From the NCBI GenBank assembly GCA_048013815.1, contig CM106586.1, forward strand, positions 21,700,001 to 21,764,000: a DNA stretch of 64,000 bases, written 5' to 3'. The notes below the pieces were generated by a model that saw only the letters and a program-made list of their open reading frames with translations, made no database searches and was not told the origin of the DNA. Source of the DNA: Setoptus koraiensis (taxonomy: Eukaryota; Arthropoda). The position numbers were made by a program, and so were the translations under genes. Shown in pieces: positions 26,009-39,060 of the stretch (position 1 is its first letter; every line of letters begins with the position of its first letter).

Positions 26009-26260
26009 TGCTCGATTCTGCCAGTAGTCATGTGCTTGTCTCAGATTAAGCCATGCATGTATAAGTTGATGCCTTGATGAACGAATGGCTCATTAAAACA
26101 GCCACCATGTATTTTCAGCCACAATGTATGTAAGTTTTCTTGACTTCAGATGGATAACTGTTGTAATTCTGGAGCTAATACTTGCAAAAATTACAGTACA
26201 ATGTGGGAATAGCGAAGAAAATTAGTCATGTAAAAACCACTATTCACAAGATGTACAATC
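26009..26260 (+). pseudogene. Fragment of an 18S rRNA gene (5' end), degenerate
   Basis: The sequence follows the universally conserved 5' end of eukaryotic small-subunit rRNA in order: a version of the CCTGCCAGTAGTCATATG start at 26015-26032, GCTTGTCTCA at 26034, GATTAAGCCATGCATGT at 26044-26060, GAATGGCTCATTAAA at 26082-26096, and the GGATAACTGTGGTAATTCTAG...AGCTAATAC block at 26152-26179 with a few changes. Weaker similarity (ATTAG...AAAACCA...CAAGAT) continues to about 26255, and traces may reach 26360. Matches between blocks are lost, with length changes in the loops, so this is a decayed insertion and not a working rDNA unit. No 5.8S or 28S segment was recognised nearby. The similarity is judged from memory of the conserved core, not from an alignment. 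Confidence 0.85.
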
Positions 26261-26390
26261 TATATTCATACATATTCTATTCGCACCATCATTGCAAGTG
26301 CGATCGACGCATTCAATGAACGTATTCGTCGCATCGACATCAGTTATATCTGTCAACGAACACCGTAAGCCGTCGGCTTGAGGCCCCGAA

Positions 26391-26460
26391 ATTATTCGAA
26401 ACTATTCGAAATGGTTCAAAGCTATTCGGAATGGGTCGAAGTGATTCCGAGCGACTCGAC
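26391..26460. repeat. 10-bp tandem repeat, 7 copies
   Basis: Seven exact 10-bp units of the degenerate type RCTATTCGAA start about 130 bp after the rDNA relic. Confidence 0.88.
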
Positions 26461-27530
26461 AGCTTGAGCTAGAATGAGCAACTGGTGGCCGGGAAAAATG
26501 GCGCAATTGGCATCTCGAGAGAGGGATATCTCATGTAATATATGCCTATAGGAATGGACATTAGAGGCCGTCCCGTGCCCTGAAGCAGCTTTGGTGGTGC
26601 ATTCAACGGAATGCTAGGTGCTAGAGGTTTTGCGCTGCGAGCCTCGAGCACCGGCAAACCTAGTGGCCAATTTTGGAAACGTGTCGCACCGAAACAAAGT
26701 TGACACCTTGCTCGATACGAGGTGCGAACGAACGAAACATAATGGAATGGACGGTTTGTAAAATATAAAAAAAAATGATTTCTAACGCACACAACAAGCA
26801 AACGAAGAAGCGAGCAAAGAAAGAAGGAAGTCAACAAGTTTAGCACCCACACAATGGCCAACTTATCCCAACAACGGGCGACTCGCGAAGGGGTAAATTC
26901 GGCGGTCATTGTTCGCAGCGGCAGACAATGCCGGCATTGTTAACAATTGCAGTGCAACAGTGTTCGCACAAAGTGAGAATAATGAACTTGATAAATTAAT
27001 GAACTCTTAAATATTCATTTGTTTGTTCACCGATGCATCGACACGAAATTGACGCGCCGTTTGACGGTGATAGGTGAAGTATCGCAAGCGGCCAAGCGTG
27101 CGCTGTGCACCCCGATGGGGCGACAAAAGAATCACTGCTCGCTCGCTCACTGCCTATACTCAGTGGGCCCAACACTGTTCCAATGACCAGTGTTAATATA
27201 TCCGCCAGTATATCCGACATACACCTACTACCTATTATAGATAGCGTAGATGGATGGTGGATATTGTGGGATCCAGGGCAAACGCCGAGAACAGTATTCA
27301 CGTTTGAATGAGAGTGCAGCCCGCAACAATGGCCAGCACCCACAGCTATGCAGGGATGCGGCGCGTTGGTGCGAGCCGTAAATAACATCACTCGATGATT
27401 CATATGCAAATGCTTGTCGGACTGGTTATCGACTGGACACACAAACAACAATGACAACAGTGACAACAAGAGAAAGAGATAATAATATTTAAATTCGCTC
27501 ACCGATCATTGGCCGCCTCGTGAGCGTTGG

Positions 27531-27638
27531 GTCAGCTCTGATTTTGTCAGCTCTGATTTTGTCAGCGTGATTCAGCCTGATATCGCCAGTCCGACATCGC
27601 CAGTCCGATATCGCCAGTCCGATTTCGCCAGTCTGATG
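27531..27638. repeat. 14-15-bp tandem repeats, two sub-arrays
   Basis: Copies of GTCAGCTCTGATTTT pass into four copies of the related GATATCGCCAGTCC. It looks like another array in which a variant unit was re-amplified. Confidence 0.85.
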
Positions 27639-29690
27639 AACTGCGCCGTTCAGGCCCACTGTGGCTCACCTTTATTCGGCCATCTATGCGCGAGGCGCAC
27701 ATTGGCGGGCATACGGAGGGGGCGACAGTTGAAAAAAGAATATATTCGATTTGTTTTTCGCTGCCAATTGTCAGCCGAATTGTCAGCGGCCACTGACAAG
27801 AATCGAGAGAGAATATTGTCTTTTTGTGTGGCTGTTGGTGCGCCACGGACACCGCTGCAAGCACTAACAGCCACCAAACAAACAAACAATGATCAATATC
27901 TAAATTGCTTGCTTGCCACTGACCACTGTCCACCATCGACAATAGAGCACGCGCTTGCGCATAATAAATGTGCCGTTGCCGTCCCACTGGCATGGGTGTC
28001 GTCTCATCATCAGCCTCGTCGTCAGCGTCGTCAGCCTCAGCCTCAGCGTCGTCGTCGCCGTCGACTGAGTGGCGCTGCCAGAAAAGGGGGCGCTCTCGGC
28101 CGCAAATGAGACCCAAAATAGGGGGCCATTACACTGGGCCGACTGACGTCGACTGACAGCAATTGAATTCGATTAAATCGATCTCGAACTCATTGGTGCC
28201 GTCGGCGCTGCTGCCCGTACGGCCACAATAGACAATGGGGCCAACAATGGCCGCGTGTTGCGTGCCCATGGGTCGCTATGCGCCGCTCCATATCACAGAG
28301 TCTCTATGTGCCGTTATGTGCTGCTGCTGCTGCATTATATACTGTGCCGATGCATAAATGCTGCTGCATAAATGCTGCCGATGCTGCTGTTGGCGCAAAT
28401 GATCGATGGAGCAGCAGCCGAAGAAACACTAACGAGCACTAAAGCGCACCAACACGCGCAAAACGCGTGCTACCGTTATCTGGTCAATTGGCCTGTTGGT
28501 TTTTGCCTCACACTCACATTCGCATTCATGCCCACTGACCGTTGGCAAATATTTGCATTGCCACTTGCGTTTGCTCGAAACGGTTGGTGTGCAATCAGTT
28601 ACGCGTTGGGCAAAGTGCAGTTATGCAAATTTGCATAACCGAGTGCCAGTTGAGGCTTCGGCAACAACTGGCGCCAGCAGCAGCAGCACTTGTTGACCCG
28701 TGCCCGTTATTGAATTGATTGCAATATTATGAGACGCGGACATGTGTTTGCTGATTGCAAACGGCGATTGCGCCACAAACAACACAAACAACAACCACTT
28801 GTCGAGTGAGCTAATGAGCCCGATCGAGCGCGCATTTGCACGCTTTACCTGTTGCTTCTCTAGAGTCGCTAGAGTCGCCAGAATCGAGTGGCTGGCTGTT
28901 TGTTGCAAACAGCAAACACTGAAAAACACGGAAAATTGGCGTCGAAAACTGTGCAACATCCAGCAACACAACGGTGTCGTTGTTGGCGCATGCAAGGTGC
29001 GCTCACGCTCTCTTGAGCACACGAGAGCGGGCCGGCAGGGGCGCAAAAGATTAATTTGAGATTAACTGTGCCCGTGGCTGCGATTCGCGCCGGGCCCAAC
29101 TAAGGCCAGCTCATTCATACCGCACAGTAAATGAGTGAATCATACGTGCATCGTTCACTCATCGGGCGATCGGGCGAGCCCGAGCGGCGCTAGCGACCGA
29201 CGGGCCGCTTGTAACGGGACTTCACTTTTGCCATGCCCATTCTCTGCTGTGCCTCGAGTTCCGTCACAGGGGGCGCCGTGCACGAAGTATGGCTATGCAC
29301 ACACACACGCACCAGCAATGGTGTTCAGCAGCGTTGGTGAGCAACGAGTAGGTAACGGTTCGCTGTCAGTTGGTATCGCGGGCAGCCAGAACAATGGGGT
29401 CACTGGCGAGAACAGCAATGACACGCGTTCAATGGCACGCTCAAACGGAACGATATGGGCCCATATTGTTATGGGGCGGCCATTCTTCTCTCGACTTCAT
29501 TCATGCCGTTCAGTGCGTGTCAGTGGCCAGTTTCGAAGGCAAACAATTCCGTCGGCCGTTGGCGCTGCACCGTCAAATATTGATGCAGCCGATGACCAGG
29601 TAAAGCTCCGTTCCGTGCATCGTTGCGGCCGCGCACGTACCCAAAACGCCGATGACATGTTACAGTTGGTCGGTGCACTTCCACCCCCAA

Positions 29691-29730
29691 CGTCCGAACG
29701 TCCGAACGTCCGAACGTCCGAGCGCCCGAA
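29691..29730. repeat. 8-bp tandem repeat (CGTCCGAA), about 5 copies
   Basis: Perfect at first, then decaying to CGCCCGAA. Confidence 0.9.
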
Positions 29731-31160
29731 TTTTCGAACGCCAGTATGAAGCAGCTCGAAATGATGATATTCACGGATGAGATCACGGCGCTGAGACAAG
29801 CGCGCTGGCTGCAACCAGAATTAGCTGCGAAGAAGCCAAGTGTGAATTGTCTCTTGTAATTGTATTTATGGCCGCTATTCACTCGCCGCTCATACAACCA
29901 ACATTCGTATGATACAAATATCTCTGTGACAGCACTCGCGCTGACAAAATTATGATCCCGAAAAATCCATATTGCTTTGCTCTGTTGATGCCTGTGCAAA
30001 AAGAATCATCGATTGCCACTCAAGTGCGCTCCAGTTTCTCTCCAAATATCCAACCCATTTCAATATATATATTTCACCACTATTTGCACGTATCTGCACA
30101 GCGCACATTTGAACAAGCCAACTGACCAGTGGTCAGCTGCAGTACGCAAAAAACAAATTGGTGGTTGGTTGGGTCCTCTTTAAAAATCATTAAAGCGTAA
30201 AGTTGTTAACCCCTCTTCTTCGTGTTCCTTTTTTCGCCCAGCATCTCCGTTTGATGCGTGCCTCGTGTACAGCGTGAGGCCGCCTGGCGGTCAGGCGCAC
30301 TAACTAAAATAAAACAGTCAATGTTGAACAATGCCCGTATTTCATCATTGCACTGTTGTGCTGCTTTGTAATATAAATTGTAATATATAATAATTGTCTA
30401 TCACAATAGCAAACAACAAATCCGATATAATATTATGTAACACAAATTATCGCACACACACACACGCACACCATGAACCAATGATTCACCCAACAGCGAG
30501 CCAACGGCAACAGGTAACAGGCAACAGGTGCAATTGGCGATGTTGGCTGTGAATATCAATAATCGGATAATTATCACCAGTTTGATTGATTTCTTTCTGT
30601 CGCTCTGTCGATTTGTGTCTGGAAAACGCTCGCTCTGACTGATTGATTCGGCTTGCTTGCGATTGATTCATCATGCGAGAGCTTGGCTGCAATTCGCAGC
30701 CAGCTAAACTATATAACAACAAGATGGAATTGAGCAACATTTTTGCAACAAAATGCGCCCAACAAACAACAAACAGCAAGCAATTATAATGCAATCGGCC
30801 GAGTGCAACACCGACAAGTCACGATCCGAGAATCGTCAATAGAGGGCCGCAGTGCTTTCACTGTTGTTGCCCGACACTGGCTTGCAGATCTCTACTACCG
30901 TGGTGCAGAGGTTGCCAACAGGTGACCTTGATTGACACTTGTTGTCGGTATTGATAAATATGAATGACGGCTTGCCAATTGCCAGTGGCCCGTTCACAGA
31001 CAGTCGAGATTGGAGTTTTGATTTGTTTTGCGTTGTTGTGCAGTGTGATGCGCAGTTGTTCATTATGTGCAAACTATTACGTGACCATTACTGTCGTCAG
31101 TGACCAATGGTCGTGATTAATCAATGGACTGTTGGCCGCTCGAACCAGACCAAATGAAAT

Positions 31161-31207
31161 CAAACGAGATCAGACGGGATCAGACGGGATCGCGCGAGAT
31201 CACACGA
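31161..31207. repeat. 10-bp tandem repeat, about 4.7 copies
   Basis: Units CAAACGAGAT, CAGACGGGAT (twice), CGCGCGAGAT and CACACGA in exact 10-bp register. Confidence 0.88.
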
Positions 31208-31513
31208 AGAGAAAAGATCTCAGAGGAGAACTTTTAACATTGTTTTGGCCCGTTTGTGTGCCGATGCGCCACCGCCACTGACCTGACTGGCCGGCGCAAA
31301 TCAATCATCGCAAGTCCCGGCTCGATGCGAAACTGATTATGATGAATTGCGTAACGATGGTGCTCGCATTAGCACCGTTCTCACAGTTGCTTTTCTCCCA
31401 TAGTGTCAACAGTTTTTGTGTCCGATGTCGGCCTGCGCGCCGCATGCAAATGCCGGCCAAACAAGCTGACACTTGTGTGAATCAGCACTGGACACGCCGA
31501 TACAATTGGCCAC

Positions 31514-31555
31514 CATTTGGGGCCGCACATTTGGGGCCGCACATTTGGGGCCACA
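31514..31555. repeat. 14-bp tandem repeat, 3 copies
   Basis: Three copies of CATTTGGGGCCGCA; the last ends CCACA. Confidence 0.92.
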
Positions 31556-34500
31556 GATTCGGGACCAAGTGACAACGGTGAGCCGGTGTCGGCGGTTTCG
31601 GGTCAGTCGGACCAATTGGTCAGTTTGTTGTCTAGATTAGTGTCGCCGGAATGTGAATTAGCCGAGTCTCGGCCGACTCGCTGATGTATTTATCGCTGAT
31701 GTATTTATCAACGGCCGCACGCTGGCATTTTGGCAAACATACCGAGCCGGCCAATGTGTGTGTGCGTGTGTGTGTGAGGTCAATATTTGCCATAGTTGCC
31801 GCAACGAGAGCAGACAGAAAAAAGACAGTAAATATTTACCTGTGCGCGACGCGCAAACACGAGCTAGCTGCGGTCAAGCGGCCGTGGCAGCAGTAGTTGA
31901 ATAATGATTGACTCTTGATCCAACGTAAACACGCCGATAGTTTGTCCGGCCAGCCAGCCGTTGCCGTTACCGGCGCATTGCAGCGACGATTCACGATATG
32001 GCCAGTTGAGGCCAATTCAGTTGCAGGCAGCGTCAACAAAAGTCAAAATAAGTTATCAAAATCGCATTATCGCCCGATTGGTCAGCGGCGACTCGCCAGG
32101 CAGCCAAGCGGCCAGAGTGGCCCACACACGCTCATTTGCATAGGCATCTCGTGCAACACGCCACTAGCGACTGCAAACAGTAGCTAGTCGGTCAGTCAGC
32201 TCGTCCGTTCCAAGGTTCCAAGGTCCGAAAGTTTGAAAATTTGAAGGTTTGAAGGTGATAAATGGCCGCTCGGGTCAACGCTCTTTCGCTGGGTGTCCAG
32301 TGGGCGTAGGCGTGCGCTACCCAGCGGTGCAGCCCGTGCAAATTGTGGCCAAATTCGGCCGTGGATGCAATCGCAGCACGCGTTTATTTGATCATCATCA
32401 TGTGATCTATTTGACGTTGACCCATTTGCTCATGTTGGCTCTGTTGGCCGTCGGCATCACTCGGCGCCATTCAGCATCAGGCTGGAATCTTCAATCGGGC
32501 GATCGGGCGCGAATTGCGACAAATTTGTCGCAATTGGTGGGCATTATTTTAGTAAATATTGATTCTGTTTGTGACACAAAATCAATGGGAATCTTGGCGC
32601 AACACTGTCCGCGACAATGCCACGCCGACTAAACACTAACAATTTTGGCTAATTTCAATTCGATTTTCGACTCGAATCTCGCATCGGTTGCCGCCGGCTC
32701 ATCGGCCAGCTAGGCGGCACCATCGATCATCGTCGCAAAACCTCAGGTAGCGCCGGCGACAATTATTTATTTGCCTCACATTTGCCTCCGGTTTGGCTGC
32801 GGCCCCGCACTTGGCCCGGCTGGCCCCCGATTGTGCCCACCACCGACGACAAATCTGAATAATCTAAACAGTATGCGACAGCGAACATGGTAGCGGGTGG
32901 CCCGATGACTAATGACCAATCGCTCATGTAGTAGTTGGCCGAGGGAAAATTTCCGTTGTTTCCGCGCCCGATTGTTGTCCGATTTTTTTGTGGCCTCACA
33001 ATGTTGTCGAGCAACAACAATCGTCAATGGGATTGTCGTTGTGTCGCCCGGAGACGCAAACAAATGGCCGAATAGGGGCGCATTTGTGTCTGAATCAGGC
33101 AGTCTGATCACAGTCTGAAATCACAAGTTGGTCACAAGTCGTCGGCCGGCCGGTCGATTTTCCATTGACTCGCACGCACCGAAGGCGGCCAATGGAAAGG
33201 ATTGAACCTGTTGCTGAGCAGCAAATGAACGCGACAATAGTTGTTTTCGCGGCGCCGGCGCGGCCAGCGAGCGAGGGGCCCGACAGTGCGAGCCAGCGCG
33301 AGACGGTGCGAGCGTCGCTTCGTTTCAATTGTCTTCATCTCCATCGCCAGCCAAGCTGCCGATTGGAGAGCTCGAGAAGTTGTGCTAACAGGCTTCGTTT
33401 TCGTTGGCCCGAAGGCGTCACGGCCCGCCGAATCCCGACCAGTGGTGAGGCCCCGCCTCTGGCCGCCGTCGAGCCGCTTCGGCTCGCACCAGCTCGAGCC
33501 TGAGATGGCCATTTCCGGTGTGTTGCATTTGCGCGTGTCGCGCGCGTGTCTGCTGACCACTCTCGCACTGGGCTCGTAAGCTATTAATTGGCGTGCTAAC
33601 CAATGGACGACAATTTGCAATTTACTGGCTCCCCTTCTCCCTCTGGCTGGCGCGTCGAGTGGGCAAACCAGTGAAGATGTTGCAATGATTGTTATTAGTG
33701 GCATTAGCGTTGATTGTGCTTGTCGCTGTCGTAATTGATCATGATTTGTCGTTGTTGTTGTTGTTGTTGCTGTCGTTGTCGTTGTTGGTGTTGTTGTCGT
33801 TGTTGCGGTCATTTGGCGGCCGCTCGTGGCCTGTCCGACGCGGCCAACACCGGCCGACACGTAAAAAAGCGCCTGGCACGGCCATATCCATCCTTTGTGT
33901 GCCTACTTGACCGCAACCAGAGTAACAACCAGCAAACCAAGGACAGTAAAGTCGCCACTGCAGTGGTCAGCCGATGATGAATTCTCGATTTCCTGTTTGC
34001 TTATCTGCAATTGGCCAGCAACTGAGTGAGCCGAAGTGAGCACAAACTGGCGTGCATTCGCTGCAGTTTGTCAACCGGTCAGCGCTGGCCCAAACTGACC
34101 ACCAAAGAGTGAATCGCTCAATCGGACACACAATGTCCGCTGCAGTGAGAGGCAATTAATTTTCGCCATCGTTCCATCAAATCGCGGGCCAACGCAGTCA
34201 TATTAAAACGTCATTCGCCACATTATATTCATACATACACATATCTGTGTATATTTGGCCATATTTGCATCATGTTGCGCCTCTCAGGTGGCTGGCGATC
34301 GCACCATAATAACAAATGATGATGAGAGCAAGATTGGCGTTCGTTTGCGGCCGTAGCAAATGGCTAAAAAACAACCGCATTACATTGTATAGCAAATAGA
34401 TAGATTATCATTATGTATTTGTCATTATGAGTTAGTGCTACCGGTTGCACGAGCCCCCGCATTTCGGTCACTGGCCGGCAACTACGCTTCGCCGGCCAGT

Positions 34501-37500
34501 GATACTGCCCCTGATAATAGCAACGCTGCCCACGCCACCCGAACCGGCGCGCACGAGTCGCCAACAATCGCCGGCCAGTTTAAATAATCGTTCGTTCAAC
34601 GGTGGCCAAATCCATGATCGGAAACGCCATTCGAAGACATGCTTGAGACAACACAAAGGGCCACAATTTCGTCAGGGAGATTGGCGTTTCCTCCGTGGCG
34701 CTGCTCGCCCACTCGCAGCGCCAATCTATTTGTTGGGCCAACCAGCGCGTGCAAACCAATAATAAATACGAACCAATAATGGCCAGTATGAACCAATAAC
34801 CTTGCGCCAGGATGCAACAGGTAATTCGGACGCCAGTTCCGCCGCCAAGTGTCGCCTGTAGACTCTACAGCGCGTATTTCTCTCGAGTTTCTCTTCTTGC
34901 AATTTTCGTTTCGATTTTTTCCATTTTCGCCATTTTTCGCGCGCGGCCGTTCCACTTTTGCGAGTCGCCCCCGCCCTTCCATTTGGAAATTTCCTATAAA
35001 TTCTAGGCTGAAAAAAAATTGGCGAATCGGCGATCTTGTGCCAGCTCGTTATTGGCCTTCGCTGGCTGTTGGGCCGCAACGATATCGAATGAAAAATTAG
35101 AGGCCCGAGGTGCCGTCCATCATATTCATGCGTGGATATTCACGCTAATTACCGGCGCTCACCATGCACGCGCTCAATACAATGATGCCAAAATGTAAGC
35201 AGCCAATGAGCATCAATGTTAACAGGTATTGAGGCCAGCACACCGCGGCACAGGCAACGATCGTGAGCAAGATAGGTTACGCAATCAGCGATCAGCTGTT
35301 TCCGGCAATACTAAATAAAGTGCTGGTAACGAGGTTATTGAGAGCGCGAGATGAGCAAACCGAAATCGGGACCAGGCCACGCTCCAGATTTGCTTGGGCC
35401 GGCCTGCTAAAAAATGAATGAATATGAAATGAATCCGGCGAGCATTGTGGCGCTCGCGGTGAGCGCTGCCGACCTGGCGCGGCGACACTTTCGCGGCACT
35501 GTTACGTGCACGTGCAGCGTGCGATTGGATAATCGACAGTTGTTCATCATTCCATTATTGCCGGGGTGCGTGGGGGAGACGGTGGCATATGGCGACGAAC
35601 AGGCGACGAACAGGCAAAGAACTGGCGCGATGCTTCGGAGCGTTCGGACGGTGCGGCCATTGCGAAACGAGAGTGGAAAGTGGTGTGTAGGTGGGCCGCG
35701 GCTCGCGCAAAGTGTAATACGCGTAATGCGCGCGGCAACGAGAGTGAGGGTGTTCAGTCATTCATTGATTTATGTTGCTGCCAGCGCCGGTGACGGAGGC
35801 ACGAGCTTGCGTAACGCGCGCACAACCATCAATCGCGCCGCAGTAGAAGCGTTCTTCGTTCTTCTTGCTTCGCTGTTCGTCGTTCGTTCTTGGTTCTCGG
35901 CCGCTCGTTCGCAACCGCTCGTTCTCGGTCGTCGCCTGTCAGTGAGTTGCGAAATGCAACTTGCAACGCTGCACTGCTGTGCTCTTTTGGCCTCAAGTCG
36001 GCTCACGTTGGGCCTCACGAATCGCAACGAGCCCAGAATCGGCCCCATTCATTGATTTGCGATCACAACAACAGATGAATTGCAGTTGCCTCCTCCGCTC
36101 GCTCAACGGCCACATCATCTGTTGCGCTGCTCGTCTGTCCTGTTTATATTTATATTTATAATGTTGAGATTTGAGCCATTTCATACACGTAGCCATTTGG
36201 TTAATCGGGCAAGCATGAGCGCACACTTTTTATTTATTTATTCCCCCCCCCCTTGCGCCAACAAGCAAACGGTTGCTACTTGCAAATAAATGGGCGCCAT
36301 TTACTTACGCAAGTTGCGTTGCTGCAACTTGCGTCTGAACATAACGTATATATACAGCAGCAGTGTGGCAGTGACATAAGTTGCGCATATGACATAATAG
36401 TGCAGCCACATGATATAAATGGGGCCCCCATCGACAGCGAGCAACGAAATGGTTTTTGAGGTTGTAGCATCATAACGCGCGCGCAGAGCATGACAGCAGC
36501 CCGATAGTGGCGCCGCTCGAGATTGATTTGTGCCTCAACTGTGTGTGTGTGTGTGTGTCGCCCCATACGCGAAAGTGAGTTTAGCCGCTATATTATTACC
36601 GGCTATCTCAGCTCATTGTTGGCCGATCATCCTCAATGAATCGGCCCCCGATTCATCTGTTTCGCTGGTGGCGTCACGTGTTGCGTCATCGCTGCACGTG
36701 ACGCAACGACCGACGGAACGTGTTTCGCGTTTTGCGGATACTGGCAACTGAATGACGCAACAGGCCTAATGCTGGCCATAGGCTGGTGCTAGTTAGCGTG
36801 GCGACAATGATGATGGTGGCACAACACGAGTGGAGAGGCTTCTTTTTCAGCTTTTTTAACTTTTTCTTTCCTCTCTCCGTACATACAATCATGGCGATGC
36901 AATGATGTAAAATGGTCGGTGTGCCCGAGATGGTCCGCTACACTCTGGCTGGCACAGGCAAGAAAAACAAAGGCAAAGAGGAGAAAAAACGCAACAGTTG
37001 CCAGCGATCCAATTTTCAGCATGGAAACTTTTCACTTTGCTCAGCAGCATCGATCACCTATCTCTCGTGCCCGACTGTTGCACCATGCGTTACGTAACCA
37101 ACTGCCCGATGCTCGCAAGCTAATGCACGGCAGCTGAAGCAAACCAAGGAGCTGGCCGATGACGAGACTCACGTCACGACAGCGATTGAACTTGTTGAAT
37201 GCGTCGTTGTGAGTGAATGGTTTTGTTGGTTGAAGTTTGTCAATTAGAGCCCAATTGGCGCCAACTGTCATCGCTGTCGCCGAGAATGAATCGGGCGGCT
37301 GTTTGCGGTTTGTCGATTGATATTTGTCGAGACATTTCAGCGACAATTAAGGGGGGGACTATCGCGCAATTGGATTTCGTTTTCATTTGGGCCCCTCTTG
37401 GCGCAACAGGTCAGCTAGCGGCCAATTGCGACTGGTTTTTCGCCACTGGCGAACAACATCGAAATATCTAGTCATTTCTCACATCGGACAGTCTCTGAAA

Positions 37501-38900
37501 TGACCAGAGAAGTCATTTGAGAGAATGGCCACTTTTCAGCGAGACTTTTCGCCAGACAGCGCGACTTTTCGGTGTGTTCGCGCACACCCGAGTGACTCAC
37601 TCGGACTGCGAATCTCTGAGTGAGCGTGCGCCCGAAATGTACGAAATGAAATTTTCTATTTTTGTTGCGCGCGATATTTGCCTATTTATATACATCACAA
37701 GCTGCGTTTTTATTTTTACACTAACTGACGTCGGCTTGATTGCCGGCCAGTCGAGAGTCAGTGTAACGTAACGAGCAACGCGTGCCAACCACTATTATTA
37801 CTATCATTAGATGCGAAAGCTGCCAGTTGACCAGTCGCCAGATTGGCCTCAGATAGGCATACCTGGCTGACCAGCGCACTGGCCGGTGCGGGCTTTTGCC
37901 AGTGTGTCGGGCCGGTGCCGATCGGTGCAAGCGCCCACGAGTTGCCGTTTGCCAGCAAGTCAAGCACAACCAGTGGCGGCCAGTTGCAGTTTGGCAGCAG
38001 CGCCAGATGAGGCAGTTTGGCCATTGGGCTGAAGTGGGCAAACGAGGCAAACTTGTTATGCCACTCGGCGCGAATGTTTGCCCACTGCCGTGGCTCGGGT
38101 CATTAGAGTTTGTTGGCGCTTCGAAGGGCGAACGTTCGGCCGAACGCTCGGCCGCTCGGCCGTTCGAACGCTCGACAGTCTCGAGTTGGAACGAGCGACC
38201 GAGTTGCATGCTTCGGCTCCGACAACCACCAGTTGCCGGCGCTGATTGGTGGCCGCCGAAACAGGCAGATGGCCGCTCGCGTTCGGTAATGGCAGTGGCT
38301 GTCGTTGTTGCAGGCTGCCGGTGCTGCCGGTTGTTGTTGTTGCTGTTGTTGTTGCTGTTGTTGTTGGCGTAGATGTTGTTGTTGGCGTTGTTGTTGTTGT
38401 TGCTGTTGGGGGCAGTGCCGGGCGATAGGTGGACACGCGCCAACAGCGCCCTCTCCGCGGGCTCGCTCCCCCAACCGGCAGAATAAACGCACCGATTTTG
38501 TACGAATCGCATCACAGCACCAGCACGGTGACGACCGCGTGCCGGCGGGCGCCCGATGCAACAAATCCGCACCGGCAACCATTGACGTAAATCGCGCTCA
38601 TTCTCGCAAGATCATTTCCATTCATTGTATCACTTTCGTCGCTGGGCAAAGGCAGCTACGCGCACGAGTCGCCGATACAGCGAACTGCTCGCTGGCTTGC
38701 CAAATTCTGGTCAGCCAACCGGCCCGTGCGCCCACAATCCGCGCGATTTCGCGGCGATTCCTAGGCGATTTCGCGGCAATTTTGTAAATCCGTGAATAAA
38801 TTGGCATCACTAATCAACTTTCGGCCTCATCCAGCCACTTGCGCGCCCTCGCGGCAGTCAATTTACCTGTCGCCGGGGCTCCGCATTTTTACGAGTTCGT

Positions 38901-39060
38901 AGGAATGTTCGGAAATTTTCGGAAATCCTGGGAAATTTTCGGAAATCGTGGGAAATCCTCGGAAATTCTCGGAAACCTCGGGAGATCTTCGAAAATTCTC
39001 GGAAATCTTGGGAAATCGTCGGAAATCTCGGTGAATCCTCGGCAATTTTCTCGAAATCTT
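38901..39060. repeat. 160-bp array of 10-bp units with phased A/T tracts
   Basis: Sixteen units of exactly 10 bp, consensus GGAAATYYTC, run without a single length change. Most units carry AAAT, AAATTT or AATTTT at the same position, so short A/T tracts repeat with the DNA helical period. Such phasing is the classic sequence cause of intrinsic DNA curvature. The unit sequence drifts while the 10-bp spacing is kept. The minus strand is open through the array, giving Phe/Arg-rich spurious frames. Confidence 0.93.

Noticed and set aside
26469-26909. 146-codon minus-strand frame with a Pro/Leu-rich C-terminus
   Set aside because: Some protein-like segments, but no family, no acceptor in a sensible place and no start context; kept out as a probable chance frame.
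33132-33860. 242-codon frame on the minus strand
   Set aside because: Its N-terminal part is poly-Thr from GTT/GTC repeats and the rest is Arg/Ser/Ala-rich, as expected for GC-rich chance frames; overlapping frames on the + strand are equally long.
37721-38578. 285-codon frame on the minus strand with an Asn-rich stretch, superficially like the secreted Asn-rich protein
   Set aside because: The Asn run is a GTT repeat on the + strand; there is no signal peptide, the remainder is not protein-like, and the other minus-strand frames stay open as poly-Gln or poly-Thr.
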